From an uncultured Collinsella sp. (GTDB lineage: Bacteria; Actinomycetota; Coriobacteriia; Coriobacteriales; Coriobacteriaceae), in contig UQIK01000012.1 in the NCBI GenBank assembly GCA_900541125.1, positions 1 to 61,699 of the forward strand: DNA of 61,699 bases. Reading direction: 5' to 3'. Every line of letters starts with the position of its first letter. Within the stretch, counting starts at the first letter, position 1. Made by a program: the position numbers and the translations under genes. The notes under the pieces were generated by a model that saw only the letters and a program-made list of their open reading frames with translations, had not been told where the DNA came from and ran no database searches. Below, one piece after another: positions 15,187 through 24,286 of the stretch.

Positions 15187-15774
15187 TTACAGTGAACCCT
15201 TGGTGCTGGGGATGCCCTGCACGCGAGGGTCCAGCTCACAGGCTTGGCGCATCGTGCGGCCCACGGCCTTAAAGGCGGCCTCGATAATGTGATGCGAGTT
15301 GCCGCCTGCCAGCTCGCGCACGTGCAACGTGAGTTTGGCATCGCGCGCAAAGGCATAGAAGAACTCGACGGCCAGCTCGGTATCGAAGCTGCCCACGCGC
15401 TCAGTCGGCACGGGCAGCTCGCAGTAGGCCTGCCCGCGGCCCGAAATATCAACAGCAGCCATCACAAGCGTCTCGTCCATGGCGATCGCCGCGTCGGCAA
15501 AGCGCGTAATGCCCGCCTTGTCGCCCAGCGCCTGGCAAAACGCCTCGCCCAGCACAATGCCCGTGTCCTCGACGGTATGATGCGCATCGACCTCGACGTC
15601 GCCCACCGCGTGCACCGTCAAATCGAACAGGCCATGGCGGCCAAAAGCGTTGAGCATGTGGTCGAAAAACGGTACGCCGGTCGAGATATCACACACGCCG
15701 CATCCGTCCAGGTCGAGCTTTACGACAATGTCGGTCTCCCCCGTCTTGCGGGTCACCTCGGCATAGCGGTCCAT
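15187..15774 (-). CDS. hisB: Imidazoleglycerol-phosphate dehydratase
   Basis: A 195-aa single-function dehydratase (no HAD phosphatase domain). The metal-binding histidine motifs are FFDHMLNAFGRHG, DAHHTVEDTGIVLGE and NSHHIIEAAFKAVGR. It converts IGP to imidazole acetol phosphate. Its start directly follows the hisC stop, so the two are translationally coupled. The phosphatase step is supplied by the PHP enzyme at 11106. Confidence 0.97.
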   Translation of the reverse strand: MDRYAEVTRKTGETDIVVKLDLDGCGVCDISTGVPFFDHMLNAFGRHGLFDLTVHAVGDVEVDAHHTVEDTGIVLGEAFCQALGDKAGITRFADAAIAMDETLVMAAVDISGRGQAYCELPVPTERVGSFDTELAVEFFYAFARDAKLTLHVRELAGGNSHHIIEAAFKAVGRTMRQACELDPRVQGIPSTKGSL

Positions 15775-16890
15775 CTACATCTCCTCCTTCACCAGCGCGG
15801 CAAACGCGGCCAGCACCTCGTCGTTTTCCTGCGGGGTGCCTACGGTAATGCGCAGACAGTCCGCGAGCCCCGGCGCGTAACTAAAGTCGCGCACCAAAAT
15901 TGAATACTCGTCGCGCAGACGCTCGCGCACGCGCGTGGCATGCGGTGTGCGCACAAGCACAAAGTTCGTCGCGCTCGGCCACGCCTCCACGGGCAGACCC
16001 TCGGCAGCCATTGCGCGCAGGGCACACAACTCGCGCTCGCGCTCGGATGCGACCTGTGCCACCACGGGCGCGTACGCATCGCGGGCACGCACGCAGGCAA
16101 GCGCCGCCGCCTGGCTCAACACGTTGACCGAATAGATCTGGCGAATCGCCGCGAACACGTCGATGACCTCGGGCGCCGCGATCACATAGCCCAGGCGCGT
16201 GCCGGCGGCGCCGAACGCCTTGGACAGTGTATGTAGAATCGCCAGGCTGGGATGCTCGGCGATAAGCCCCTGCGCCGTGGTGGCCGCGCCAAACGAATCG
16301 TCGGCAAACTCCACGTAGGCCTCGTCGACCATCACCATGCCGGGGCAGGCATCGCACAGAGCCGCAACAAAGTCGAGCGGCGCCACGTCACCCGTGGGAT
16401 TGTTGGGCGAGGTCACGATCGCCAGATTGCACTCGGGAGCCGCCGCAAGCACCGCCGCCTGGTCGAGCTCAAAGGTCGCCGGGTCGCGCCACACGTCGCG
16501 CACCTCGGTCTGGCACAGCGACGCAAAGAACGCATACTCGCTAAAGCACGGCGGGCAGTTGAGCAGGGTCCGCCCCGCGCCGCCAAACGCCAGCAAGTAG
16601 TTATAGAGCAGCTCGTCACCGCCGTTGCCCACGCAGATATTCTCGCGCGTCACGCCATGCCAAGCAGCAAGCTCATCGCGCAGGTCGTTGGACATGGGGT
16701 CGGGATAACGGTTGAGCGGCGTGGCAGCCAGGGCTGCATCAATCGCCTCGCGCACGCCGGCCGGCACGGGATAGGTGTTCTCGTTGGCCGAAAGGTTGAT
16801 GCGCGTGGGCGTAAAGTTGGGATCATAGGGCTCAATGCCGGCCAGGTAGGGCTGGACGAGCTCCTTCATGCGCGGCGTGAGTTCGGCCAT
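15775..16890 (-). CDS. hisC: Histidinol-phosphate aminotransferase
   Basis: A 371-aa fold-type I PLP enzyme starting at MAELTPRMKELVQPYLAG (16890), one base from the hisD stop. Landmarks are ENICVGNGGDELL, SPNNPTGDV, DEAYVEFADDSF and the PLP-lysine region TLSKAFGAAGTRLGY. It transaminates imidazole acetol phosphate with glutamate. A longer frame to 16977 overlaps hisD and is not used. Confidence 0.96.
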   Translation of the reverse strand: MAELTPRMKELVQPYLAGIEPYDPNFTPTRINLSANENTYPVPAGVREAIDAALAATPLNRYPDPMSNDLRDELAAWHGVTRENICVGNGGDELLYNYLLAFGGAGRTLLNCPPCFSEYAFFASLCQTEVRDVWRDPATFELDQAAVLAAAPECNLAIVTSPNNPTGDVAPLDFVAALCDACPGMVMVDEAYVEFADDSFGAATTAQGLIAEHPSLAILHTLSKAFGAAGTRLGYVIAAPEVIDVFAAIRQIYSVNVLSQAAALACVRARDAYAPVVAQVASERERELCALRAMAAEGLPVEAWPSATNFVLVRTPHATRVRERLRDEYSILVRDFSYAPGLADCLRITVGTPQENDEVLAAFAALVKEEM

Positions 16891-16891
16891 G

Positions 16892-18328
16892 TTAGGCCTC
16901 CTCGCCGGTCGCGCCAACGCCATCCGCGCCCGCAGCCGCCAGGTCAACGCCCTCGGCAACCGTCGCCACGGCGTCACCCGGCCAAGCGACCTTGGTCAGG
17001 TCGGCCGCAGCCAGTGACTCGGCACTCACGGCATCCTCGCCCTGCTCCAGCACGCGACGACGCAGGGCAGCAGAAAGCGCGTGCGCCCACAGGCCCTCGG
17101 CCTCGGCTAGACGCTGTGTGGCGGGAGCGTCAGAGAGCAGGCCCTCGGGCGTATAGCAAATGACGCTCGAGCGCTTAACGAACTCTTCGACCGAAAGCGG
17201 GTTGGAGAACATGGCCGTGCCGCCGGTTGGCAGCGTGTGGTTGGGACCGGCAACATAATCGCCGAGCGGCTCGGAGCTCCAAGCGCCCACAAAGATGGCG
17301 CCGGCGTTGCGAATGCCGCCGAGCAGGCCCATCGCGTCCTTGCAGTGCAGCTCCAAGTGCTCGGGCGCCACGGTATTCACCGCCTCGACGGCGGCAGCCA
17401 TGTCGGCGGCCACCACGATGGTGCCCTCATTGTCGAGCGAAGCACGCGTGATCTCGGCACGCGGCGACTGCGCCACCAGGATATCGATGCCTGCCTCGAC
17501 CTCGCGCGCAAACTGCTCGTCGCAGGTCACCAGATAGCAGGCTGCCAGCGGATCGTGCTCGGCCTGGGCCATCAGGTCGGCCGCGACCACCATGGGCTTG
17601 GCCGTGGCATCGGCCAGCACGCAGACTTCGGAGGGGCCAGCGACCATGTCGATACCCACGTCGCCCGAGACAATCTGCTTGGCCGCAGCGACAAAGGCGT
17701 TGCCCGGGCCGGTGATCTTGTCGACGCGCGGAATAGTCTCGGTGCCGTACGCCAGCGCGGCCACGGCCTGAGCGCCACCCACCATATAGATCTCGTCCAC
17801 GCCGCCGAGCTTTGCCGCGGCGAGCGTATACGGGCTGATCAGGCCATCTTTCTGCGGCGGGGTCACCATGACCACGCGCTTGACGCCGGCAACCTTGGCG
17901 GGAATGGCATTCATGAGCACCGTGGAGGGATACTGCGCGCGACCGCCCGGCACGTAGATGCCGGCCGCCGCGAGCGGGGTCACCTTAACGCCGAGCATCG
18001 TGCCGTCCGCACGCGTGGTAAACCAGCTCTGCTCGACCTCGCGCTGGTGGAACTCACGAATCTGGCGTGCAGCCTTTTCGAGCGCCGCGGCAAAAGCGGG
18101 ATCGAGGCCTTCGAGCGCGGCATCGATCTGCTCTTGCGGCAGACGGAAGCTCTGCAGCTCAACACCGTCAAAACGCTGACAGTAATCGCGCACCGCGGCA
18201 TCGCCGTTGGCGCGCACGTCGGCCACGATATCGCGGGCGGCGTCGACGATGTTTTGCGGCAGCACACCCTTGCGGTTGAGCTGGTTGGTAACGAGGCGCT
18301 CACCGGGAGCAAGCTTGATGGTCTTCAT
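16892..18328 (-). CDS. hisD: Histidinol dehydrogenase
   Basis: A 478-aa enzyme catalysing the last two oxidations to histidine. It shows YVPGGRAQYPSTVLM, GPGNAFVAAAKQ, DMVAGPSEV (substrate loop), QAEHDPLA (zinc/catalytic His) and GPNHTLPTGG. An Ala/Gly-rich tail of about 50 residues extends the C-terminus beyond the family's usual end (about 430 residues). It is 105 bp downstream of hisZG in the operon. Confidence 0.97.
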   Translation of the reverse strand: MKTIKLAPGERLVTNQLNRKGVLPQNIVDAARDIVADVRANGDAAVRDYCQRFDGVELQSFRLPQEQIDAALEGLDPAFAAALEKAARQIREFHQREVEQSWFTTRADGTMLGVKVTPLAAAGIYVPGGRAQYPSTVLMNAIPAKVAGVKRVVMVTPPQKDGLISPYTLAAAKLGGVDEIYMVGGAQAVAALAYGTETIPRVDKITGPGNAFVAAAKQIVSGDVGIDMVAGPSEVCVLADATAKPMVVAADLMAQAEHDPLAACYLVTCDEQFAREVEAGIDILVAQSPRAEITRASLDNEGTIVVAADMAAAVEAVNTVAPEHLELHCKDAMGLLGGIRNAGAIFVGAWSSEPLGDYVAGPNHTLPTGGTAMFSNPLSVEEFVKRSSVICYTPEGLLSDAPATQRLAEAEGLWAHALSAALRRRVLEQGEDAVSAESLAAADLTKVAWPGDAVATVAEGVDLAAAGADGVGATGEEA

Positions 18329-18433
18329 ATCGGTATCCCCTATCGGTCGAGGTTGTGTTCGAAAAACGAGAGGCCGGGCGGCGGCGCCAATCGGCCCGCA
18401 GCCCAGACGTTGGGACGCCCGTGCGTGCTCGCG

Positions 18434-20149
18434 CTATTGTGCCGAGCCCGCAACGGGCTCAAAATGCTTGTCCTTCACGGCCGCCGCCAGGCGATCGGCC
18501 AAGTTGCGCACGCGCGGGTCCAGGCGCGCGGCACCCGGGTTGACGAAGAATCGCGCCGTGCAGTCCATAATGCGACCGGTAATAACCAGGTCGTTATCGC
18601 GCAGCGTGGCGCCCGTGGCGGTGATGTCCACGATACGGTCGGTCATACCGACAATGGGGCCCAACTCGATGTTACCGTGCAGCGAAACGATGTCGGCGTT
18701 CACGCCGCGCTCGGCATACCAGGCGCTCGCGATGCGCGGATACTTGGTGGCCACGCGAAGCGACCCACGGCGGGCATAGTTGCGCTCGGCCTGGCCGGCG
18801 CGCCACGCGGGCTCCGCCTCGATAAACGTGCACAGGCCGTAGCCCAGGTCGACCAGCTGCAGCAGGTTGAGGTCTGCCTCGATAAGCGAGTCCCAACCGC
18901 AGATGCCGCAGTCGGCACCGCCACAGCCCACAAAAGCGGGCGCGTCGCTGGGACGCACGATGACAAACTCGATATCGCCAACCGCACCCTCGCCGGCACG
19001 CATGTCGCGGCCGCGCACGATGAGGTGACGGCCGGGGTCACGCAGCTCAGAGACGTCCAGACCTGCGGCCTCGAGCACGTCGAGCGTGTCGACCTTGAGC
19101 GAGCCCTTGGGCACGGCAATGCGCAGCGGACCCTCGACGCCACGGCCCACGGCATGGTCACCATCGGAAGCAGCGTCCTCGGCCGAGGTGTGCGCGGCCT
19201 CCAGACGCTCGAGCGAAAAGGCGAAGCCCGCCGCCGGCACCTCGATGCCGCCGCCAAATGCACCGGTAAAGATGGAGTCGTAGCGTCCGCCCGAGCCAAC
19301 CGGATCGGGCAGGCCGCCGGCATAGGCCTTAAAGACCAGGCCCGTGTAGTAATCAAACGAGTTCATGATGGAGAAGTCGAAGGACAGCACCTGGGCATCC
19401 TCGGGAGCCAGGCCCTCGACCAGGGCACGCAGCTCGCGCGTAAGCGGCGCGACAATGCCCGCCGCCGCCAGCAGCGCGTCGACGCGGTCGAGCACCTCGG
19501 CACCACCGTGCAGGCGCGGCAGCTCGCTAATGGCGACCTTAACGGCCTCGGACTCGGCGCTTTTCGCCACGCGGGCATCGAGGCCCACGAAGTCGTTGGC
19601 GTGCACGCAGCGCAGGGCCTCGGCGGCCAGCTCGCGATCCTCGCACGCCGCGAGCAGTTCCTTAAACGGACGCACGCTACCTGCGATAATGCGTGCATCG
19701 GGCAGCGCCAGCTTGCGCACCGCCTCGGCCACGAGCGAGACAATCTCGACATCGCCCGCGGTATCGCCCGCACCGATAAGCTCAAAGCCCAGCTGTGTAA
19801 ACTGGCGCGAGCCGCCGGCATTGCGCTGGCACTCGCGAACCACCGGCGCCTCGTAGCGAAGGCGCAGGGGCAGGTCGGCCGCGCGCATGCGAGTCGAAAC
19901 CAGGCGAACGATCGGCAGCGTGTTGTCGGGACGGACCACCAGCAGGCGACCGTCGTCATCAAAGAGCTTAAACGGCGTATCCGCGATGCGGCCGCCTTCC
20001 TCGAGCGAACCCTTGTCCTCGAGTAGCGGCGTCTCGACCGGCAGGTAATGATGCTCCCTAAAGCAGCCCTTCACCGTCAGTGCGATCTCCTCGCGCGCCT
20101 GAGCCTCCTCGGGCAATATGTCCCGGAATCCCCACGGTGTGGCCGTCAT
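18434..20149 (-). CDS. hisZG: Fused HisZ-HisG ATP phosphoribosyltransferase
   Basis: A single 571-aa frame carries two normally separate subunits. Residues 1-320 are HisZ, a histidyl-tRNA-synthetase-like regulatory paralogue (RPDNTLPIVRLVSTRM, YEAPVVRECQRNAGGSRQFT, FDYYTGLVFKAY). A linker at about 321-340 follows. Residues 341-560 are short-form HisG with LRIAVPKGSL at its start and the PRPP loop DITATGATLRDN at about 508-519. The pair catalyses and feedback-regulates the first committed step. In most bacteria short HisG and HisZ form a hetero-octamer from separate chains. The fusion is a clear reading of the frame, with no internal stop or restart signal. It heads the his operon. Confidence 0.93.
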   Translation of the reverse strand: MTATPWGFRDILPEEAQAREEIALTVKGCFREHHYLPVETPLLEDKGSLEEGGRIADTPFKLFDDDGRLLVVRPDNTLPIVRLVSTRMRAADLPLRLRYEAPVVRECQRNAGGSRQFTQLGFELIGAGDTAGDVEIVSLVAEAVRKLALPDARIIAGSVRPFKELLAACEDRELAAEALRCVHANDFVGLDARVAKSAESEAVKVAISELPRLHGGAEVLDRVDALLAAAGIVAPLTRELRALVEGLAPEDAQVLSFDFSIMNSFDYYTGLVFKAYAGGLPDPVGSGGRYDSIFTGAFGGGIEVPAAGFAFSLERLEAAHTSAEDAASDGDHAVGRGVEGPLRIAVPKGSLKVDTLDVLEAAGLDVSELRDPGRHLIVRGRDMRAGEGAVGDIEFVIVRPSDAPAFVGCGGADCGICGWDSLIEADLNLLQLVDLGYGLCTFIEAEPAWRAGQAERNYARRGSLRVATKYPRIASAWYAERGVNADIVSLHGNIELGPIVGMTDRIVDITATGATLRDNDLVITGRIMDCTARFFVNPGAARLDPRVRNLADRLAAAVKDKHFEPVAGSAQ

Positions 20150-20187
20150 CTGGTGAGCCTCCTCATGCTGTGTTTCATATAGAACGA

Positions 20188-20213
20188 AAGACCGGCATAG
20201 CTCCGCCGGTCTT
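20188..20213 (-). promoter_or_regulatory. Leader hairpin upstream of hisZG
   Basis: AAGACCGGC and GCCGGTCTT form a perfect 9-bp stem with an 8-nt loop, 39 bp before the hisZG start, followed on the minus strand by TCGTTCT. It may be a weak attenuator. I see no leader peptide with His codons and no T-box motif. Confidence 0.4.
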
Positions 20214-20330
20214 CTGGGTACTTTAGCATACTAGAGTGTTTGCGGGGAGAATCGTCCTCCTCGGCTCACACCGTATTCATTTGGAAACATAGGGCAAGCG
20301 GTTAGCAGCAGTCTCTTGTCACAACGCAAA

Positions 20331-20360
20331 AAGGGCGCCCGCGCAATTGCGGACGCCCTT
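20331..20360 (-). terminator. Terminator after frlB-like copy 1
   Basis: AAGGGCG and CGCCCTT arms with extended inner pairing. The minus strand continues with TTTTTGCG. It lies 51 bp past the stop codon. Confidence 0.8.
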
Positions 20361-20411
20361 GTGCAGGGTCGAGATATCAACCAGCCAAGATATCGGACCC
20401 GTGACCAGCTC

Positions 20412-21473
20412 TTAGTAGTCGAACTGGTGGTAGTAGCGGCGGTACTTGAGGTTGTGCTTGGTGACCAGCTCGTAGTTGCGCGCGAGGCGGTCGGTGGTCA
20501 GCACGGACAGGATCCAGGGGGACACGATGACGCGGAAGTCGTCGTCCAGGCCCGGGATCGCGTACTCGGCGGTGTCGATGATGACGTAGTCCTCGTCGCC
20601 GGTCACGCCGCTGGTGAGGAAGGCGCGGACGCGCTCGTCGAGGGCGCGGCACTCGTCCTCTCCCATGAACAGGAACACCGGGACGCCGGGCTCGAGCAGC
20701 TCGAGCGTGCCGTGGAAGAAGTCGTGCGAGGTGATGTGGCGGATGCGCTTCCACTGCATCTCCTCGAGCAGGCACATGGAGTACAGGATGGTCTCGCCCC
20801 ACAGCGCGCCCGAGCCGATGAACATGGTGTAGTCGGCCAGCGCGTACTTCCTGGCGAGCTCCTCGGCGCGCGGCTCGAAGCGCTTGCGGATGTCGAGCAT
20901 GTCCTTCCAGACGTCCTTCGTCTGCTCGATGAACAGGTCGAACTTGGGGAAGCAGCCGCGGCGGTTGAGCAGGCGCAGGCCGAAGCAGTCGGCGAGGTAG
21001 TAGCCCTTCTCGCAGCCGCCGGCGCCGTGGTCGGAGGCCATCATGACGCAGTTCTCGGCGCCCACGGCCTGCCCGATCTTGCCCTCGGGGTTGGTCATGG
21101 CGAAGACGCGCACGCCCATCTCCCTCATCTTGCCGACGGCCTCGAGCACCTCGGGGGTGGTGCCGGACTCGGAGGCGGTCAGCACGACGGACCTGTCGGT
21201 CATGCGCTTGTGGCCCATGACGTTCCACTCGGCGGCGTGGATCAGGTAGACCTCGAGGTCGCGGTCGCCGAACTTGTTCATGAGGTACTCGAGCTGCATG
21301 AACTCGTCCCAGGTGCCGCCGACGCCCATCAGGAAGACGGCGTCGTAGCCCTCCTCGTGCACGCGGTCGGCCAGGGCGGTCATCTTCTTGCCGGCCTCGT
21401 AGACGTTCCTGCCGTCCTCGAGGTAGCCCTCCTGGTCGAAGTGCATGATCTCGATCTTCTCGGTCTCCTTCAT
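20412..21473 (-). CDS. FrlB/GfrF-like SIS-domain deglycase, copy 1
   Basis: A 353-aa protein starting at MKETEKIEIMHFDQ (21473), the only start shared with copy 2. Two SIS domains are visible: MGVGGTWDEFMQLEY and LTASESGTTPEVLEAVGK in the first, MFIGSGALWGETILYSMCLL in the second; it ends YYHQFDY as in FrlB/GfrF enzymes. These split 6-phospho-fructoselysine or 6-phospho-glucoselysine into lysine and glucose-6-phosphate. All translated frames and the DNA as read are the same as copy 2 at 25562-26623, exactly from start to stop codon. Codon third positions are even more GC-rich than in its neighbours. Confidence 0.82.
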   Translation of the reverse strand: MKETEKIEIMHFDQEGYLEDGRNVYEAGKKMTALADRVHEEGYDAVFLMGVGGTWDEFMQLEYLMNKFGDRDLEVYLIHAAEWNVMGHKRMTDRSVVLTASESGTTPEVLEAVGKMREMGVRVFAMTNPEGKIGQAVGAENCVMMASDHGAGGCEKGYYLADCFGLRLLNRRGCFPKFDLFIEQTKDVWKDMLDIRKRFEPRAEELARKYALADYTMFIGSGALWGETILYSMCLLEEMQWKRIRHITSHDFFHGTLELLEPGVPVFLFMGEDECRALDERVRAFLTSGVTGDEDYVIIDTAEYAIPGLDDDFRVIVSPWILSVLTTDRLARNYELVTKHNLKYRRYYHQFDY

Positions 21474-21522
21474 GTGTGTCCTCCCATCACATGTGCGCAA
21501 TTCTATACATCGCGCTTCTTGC

Positions 21523-21567
21523 TGATACCAATTATAGCCATACGATTGCTTGTTATTTAATACCAAT
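21523..21567 (-). promoter_or_regulatory. Promoter/operator P1 before frlB-like copy 1
   Basis: Read on the minus strand, a TATAAT box (21531-21536) overlaps one site (TGATACCAAT on plus, 21523-21532). A second site (TTAATACCAAT, 21557-21567) starts 34 bp away in the -35 area. The same pair occurs at P2 and P3, which suggests one GntR repressor for all three. Confidence 0.6.
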
Positions 21568-21692
21568 CCAAACTCACGGAGATTTGCGGCGAACGGTCGG
21601 TTTCCTCGCCCGAGTGGTATTACAACGCCAATAGTTGTCTATTTCGAGCGCTACTGCCAACGGGTTCCCCACAACTCGCCAGCTATAAAAGC

Positions 21693-21728
21693 GTTGCGCC
21701 AGACCCGCCCAAGCGTTTCCGGCGCAAC
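21693..21728 (-). terminator. Probable terminator after the FrlC-like gene
   Basis: GTTGCGCC (21693-21700) pairs with GGCGCAAC (21721-21728), followed on the minus strand by GCTTTTATAG. It lies 13 bp beyond the stop codon. Confidence 0.55.
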
Positions 21729-21740
21729 CGCGCAGTTTAG

Positions 21741-22586
21741 TTATTCGGCTTCCATCTCCGCTGTCACACGGCGATACATCTCGATAACCTGAGTCGTCGC
21801 CTTGGACGGATCCTGATAGTAGCGGCCATCACACGTCTCGGCCGAGACATAGCCCGTATAGCCGTGGCGCATGAGTGCCTCGAGGTCGGCACGCATATCA
21901 CGCTCGCCGTCGCCCCAGGCAAGATGCGTCGTGCCGCCGCCCACATCTACAAAGTGGGTGTGAACGATCTTGTCGCCCAAAACCTCAAAGTAGCCGTCGA
22001 TCGTGTCGCCGGCAACTTCCATGGCGCCAAAGTCGATACAGGCCTTCAGGTTGGGACGATCGACCGCCTCGAGGATGCGCGCGACATCCTGTGCCGTATT
22101 GACCAACACGGACTCCGACGGCTGCAGGGCCTCGAGCGCGACGCGAATACCGCGCGTATCGGCGTAGTCGCACACCGAGCGCAGCATGGCAACGCTGCGG
22201 GCCCAGGCGTCCTCAGCCGGCTCGTCCAGATAGGCCCAACCACTCGTCACCAGAATCTGCGGCACGCCCAACTCAACGGCAACGTCGATCACATTCTTAA
22301 AGTACGAGAGGATGCGTTTTTGGCCCGCCTCACCGCGCACCGCGACGTTCCATGGCTTGGGGTTGTTCTGCTCGGGGCACACGCACACGATCTTGATACC
22401 GTATTGGGCGGCAAGATCGCGAATCTTATCCACCGAATCGTGCTCATGGCAATCCACATACAGGTGCATCGAGCCGGTCCACAGCTCGATATTGCGATAG
22501 CCGGCCTCACCTGCAGCCTTAAAAAACGTCTCGATGCTGTAGTAACGATGGTTGATGTTCATGAGCGAAAGCTCGGGTACGACCAT
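21741..22586 (-). CDS. FrlC-like sugar-phosphate isomerase/epimerase
   Basis: A 281-aa AP-endonuclease-2-like TIM barrel (xylose isomerase-like). It has the metal ligands of the family in VALEALQPSESVLVNT (Glu), KACIDFGAMEVAGD (Asp), IVHTHFVDVGGG (His) and YVSAETCDGRYY (Glu). In frl operons FrlC interconverts psicoselysine and fructoselysine so that both enter the pathway. Its position between the PTS EIID gene and deglycase copy 1 supports that role. A strong hairpin with a T run separates it from EIID, so expression may be partly independent. Confidence 0.8.
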   Translation of the reverse strand: MVVPELSLMNINHRYYSIETFFKAAGEAGYRNIELWTGSMHLYVDCHEHDSVDKIRDLAAQYGIKIVCVCPEQNNPKPWNVAVRGEAGQKRILSYFKNVIDVAVELGVPQILVTSGWAYLDEPAEDAWARSVAMLRSVCDYADTRGIRVALEALQPSESVLVNTAQDVARILEAVDRPNLKACIDFGAMEVAGDTIDGYFEVLGDKIVHTHFVDVGGGTTHLAWGDGERDMRADLEALMRHGYTGYVSAETCDGRYYQDPSKATTQVIEMYRRVTAEMEAE

Positions 22587-22620
22587 AGCCCTCCCCTTTC
22601 GTACGGAGTTTTAAAAAACA

Positions 22621-22650
22621 GGGGGCCGCCGCAGATGCGACAAGCCCCCC
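22621..22650 (-). terminator. Intra-operon terminator between EIID and frlC-like genes
   Basis: GGGGGC and GCCCCCC arms enclose a loop with ATGCG. The minus strand continues TGTTTTTTAAAA. It probably sets a step-down in expression from the PTS genes to the isomerase gene. Confidence 0.7.
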
Positions 22651-22698
22651 AAAGATCGACGCAACCGTGAGACGCGATGGAAGCGCGATTCGAACATA

Positions 22699-23523
22699 TT
22701 AGGCAAGCACGCCAAAGTAAGCGCCGATGATGCCCACGACCATGGTGCAGAGGATCAGGACCATCGGGTTGATCTTCTTGGAGAGCAGCCAGTAGTAGAG
22801 CCAGAAGGCGGCCATACCGAGCATACCGGGCATGATGCCGTCCAGGATGTCCTGGAGAGTCTGGGCGGAGTCGCCCTGACCAATGGCGATGGGCAACGAA
22901 GCCCAGAACATGTCCTTGCTCATGGCGCCGACGACCATAACGCCGACAATGCCGACGCAGGCCATGATCTTTTGCATCAGGCCGGTCTTCTGAGCCTCGT
23001 CGAGGAAACCAATGCCTAGCTCATAACCCTTGATAGCGCCAAAGATACGAATCAGGAACGCCGGGATGTTGTAGACGAGCAGGAAGGCGATGGGGCCAAA
23101 GACGTTGCCGGCCTGGCACAGGCTGATGCCCACGGCAGCGGCGACGACGCGCAGGGTGGACAGGAAGAAGGAGTCACCCAGGCCGGAAAGCGGACCCATG
23201 AGGGCGGCCTTGATGTCGTTGACGCTCTCGGGCTCAACCTCGCCACGAGCGACCTTTTCTTCCATGGCCATCGCGATGCCACCCACGAAGGGAGCGAGCT
23301 GCGGGGTGATGTTGAAGAATGCGCTGTGACGGTGCAAGGCCTCGGCGTAATCATCGGGACGGCCGGCATAGATCTTCTTGAGCATGTTGGCGACCATCAG
23401 GCAGAAGGCAATGTTCATCTGCTTGTAGTAGGTCCAGGAGAATTCCATGCCCAGGGCGCCGGTGTTCACGGCGCTCTTAATGAGGTCGGAGCGAGTAATC
23501 TGGTTCTCGGAATTAGAAGTCAT
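22699..23523 (-). CDS. PTS EIID, mannose/fructose/sorbose family
   Basis: A 274-aa membrane component starting at MTSNSENQITRSDL (23523) behind GGGGATGAGG; it overlaps the EIIC stop by 11 bp. It has the EIID signature region GALGMEFSWTYYKQMNIAFC, HSAFFNITPQLAPFVGGIAM and GPLSGLGDSFFLSTLRVVAA. Hydrophobic segments occur in the second half, ending in VVGIIGAYFGVLA. With EIIC it forms the transmembrane sugar channel of this PTS family. Confidence 0.93.
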   Translation of the reverse strand: MTSNSENQITRSDLIKSAVNTGALGMEFSWTYYKQMNIAFCLMVANMLKKIYAGRPDDYAEALHRHSAFFNITPQLAPFVGGIAMAMEEKVARGEVEPESVNDIKAALMGPLSGLGDSFFLSTLRVVAAAVGISLCQAGNVFGPIAFLLVYNIPAFLIRIFGAIKGYELGIGFLDEAQKTGLMQKIMACVGIVGVMVVGAMSKDMFWASLPIAIGQGDSAQTLQDILDGIMPGMLGMAAFWLYYWLLSKKINPMVLILCTMVVGIIGAYFGVLA

Positions 23524-24286
23524 CGTCCTCATCCCCTTCCACAGAAAGCTGGGACTGGGCGCCACCAAGGCCCAGCAGGTCGTACTTATCGATGCCGATG
23601 ATGATTGCGATCAGGGCGACGCCGAGGACGGGCACGTTGGCATAGGAGCACAGCAGGAAGCCCAGGAAGTAGAACGGCACGAGCTGCTTGGTAAGCACCA
23701 GACGGCCGAGCATGGCGAAGCCCATGGCAGGCAGGATGTTGGCTGCGACGCCAAAGCCATCGAGGACGAACGTCGGGATGAAGTCGAGCAGGCCCTGAAC
23801 AGCGTCGGCACCCAGATAGAAGGAGACCGAGCACAGGATAAAGGCCAGGACGACAATCACGAGACCGATAATCCAGTGCATAGCGTAGATACCCTTGAGG
23901 TTACCCTTGCTGGCAAAGACGTCGGCACGGTCGACCAGAAGGGGCATACCGGCGTTGACGACGTTCTTAATGGCCAGGCACAGAGTGGCGATGGGCATCG
24001 CGAGCGCGATAGCGGCCTCGGTGCTCTGACCCAGCTGAATAGCGAAGGCGCAGGCGAGCACACCGCCAATCGTCTCATCGGGCGGCACGTAAGCGCCGAT
24101 GGAGATAGAACCCATGAAGAGCAGCTCGAGGCTCGCACCGATGGCGAGGCCGGACTGCAGGTCCCCGAGGACTATGCCGACGAGCGGGCACAGAACGATC
24201 GGGCGGAACGCATAGAGCGTACCGAGCTGATAATCGAGCTTACCGAAGGCAGCGATAAGTCCGATGAGGATCGCTTGAACAAGCAT
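23513..24286 (-). CDS. PTS EIIC, mannose/fructose/sorbose family
   Basis: A 257-aa polytopic protein starting MLVQAILIGLIAAFGKLDYQ, with the family's typical PLVGIVLGDLQSGLAIGASL and AMPIATLCLAIKNVVNAG segments and about six to eight membrane spans. A short acidic tail (VEGDEDDDF) ends it. It pairs with EIID. It has its own promoter region P2, so EIIC-EIID form a second transcription unit downstream of EIIA-EIIB. Confidence 0.93.
   Translation of the reverse strand: MLVQAILIGLIAAFGKLDYQLGTLYAFRPIVLCPLVGIVLGDLQSGLAIGASLELLFMGSISIGAYVPPDETIGGVLACAFAIQLGQSTEAAIALAMPIATLCLAIKNVVNAGMPLLVDRADVFASKGNLKGIYAMHWIIGLVIVVLAFILCSVSFYLGADAVQGLLDFIPTFVLDGFGVAANILPAMGFAMLGRLVLTKQLVPFYFLGFLLCSYANVPVLGVALIAIIIGIDKYDLLGLGGAQSQLSVEGDEDDDF

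Noticed and set aside
17237..20026. A 929-codon open frame on the plus strand opposite hisD and hisZG
   Set aside because: It lies antisense to two unmistakable his genes and has the Arg/His/Gly-rich composition of a GC-driven shadow frame. No family resemblance or ribosome-binding site is visible.
20150..20330. T-box or his leader peptide upstream of hisZG
   Set aside because: No His-codon-rich short frame and no T-box sequence are visible; only a single hairpin is present.
20316..21560. Long antisense frame (414 codons) opposite deglycase copy 1, repeated opposite copy 2
   Set aside because: The frame is long only because the deglycase gene is extremely GC-rich at third positions. Its duplication follows from duplication of the sense gene.
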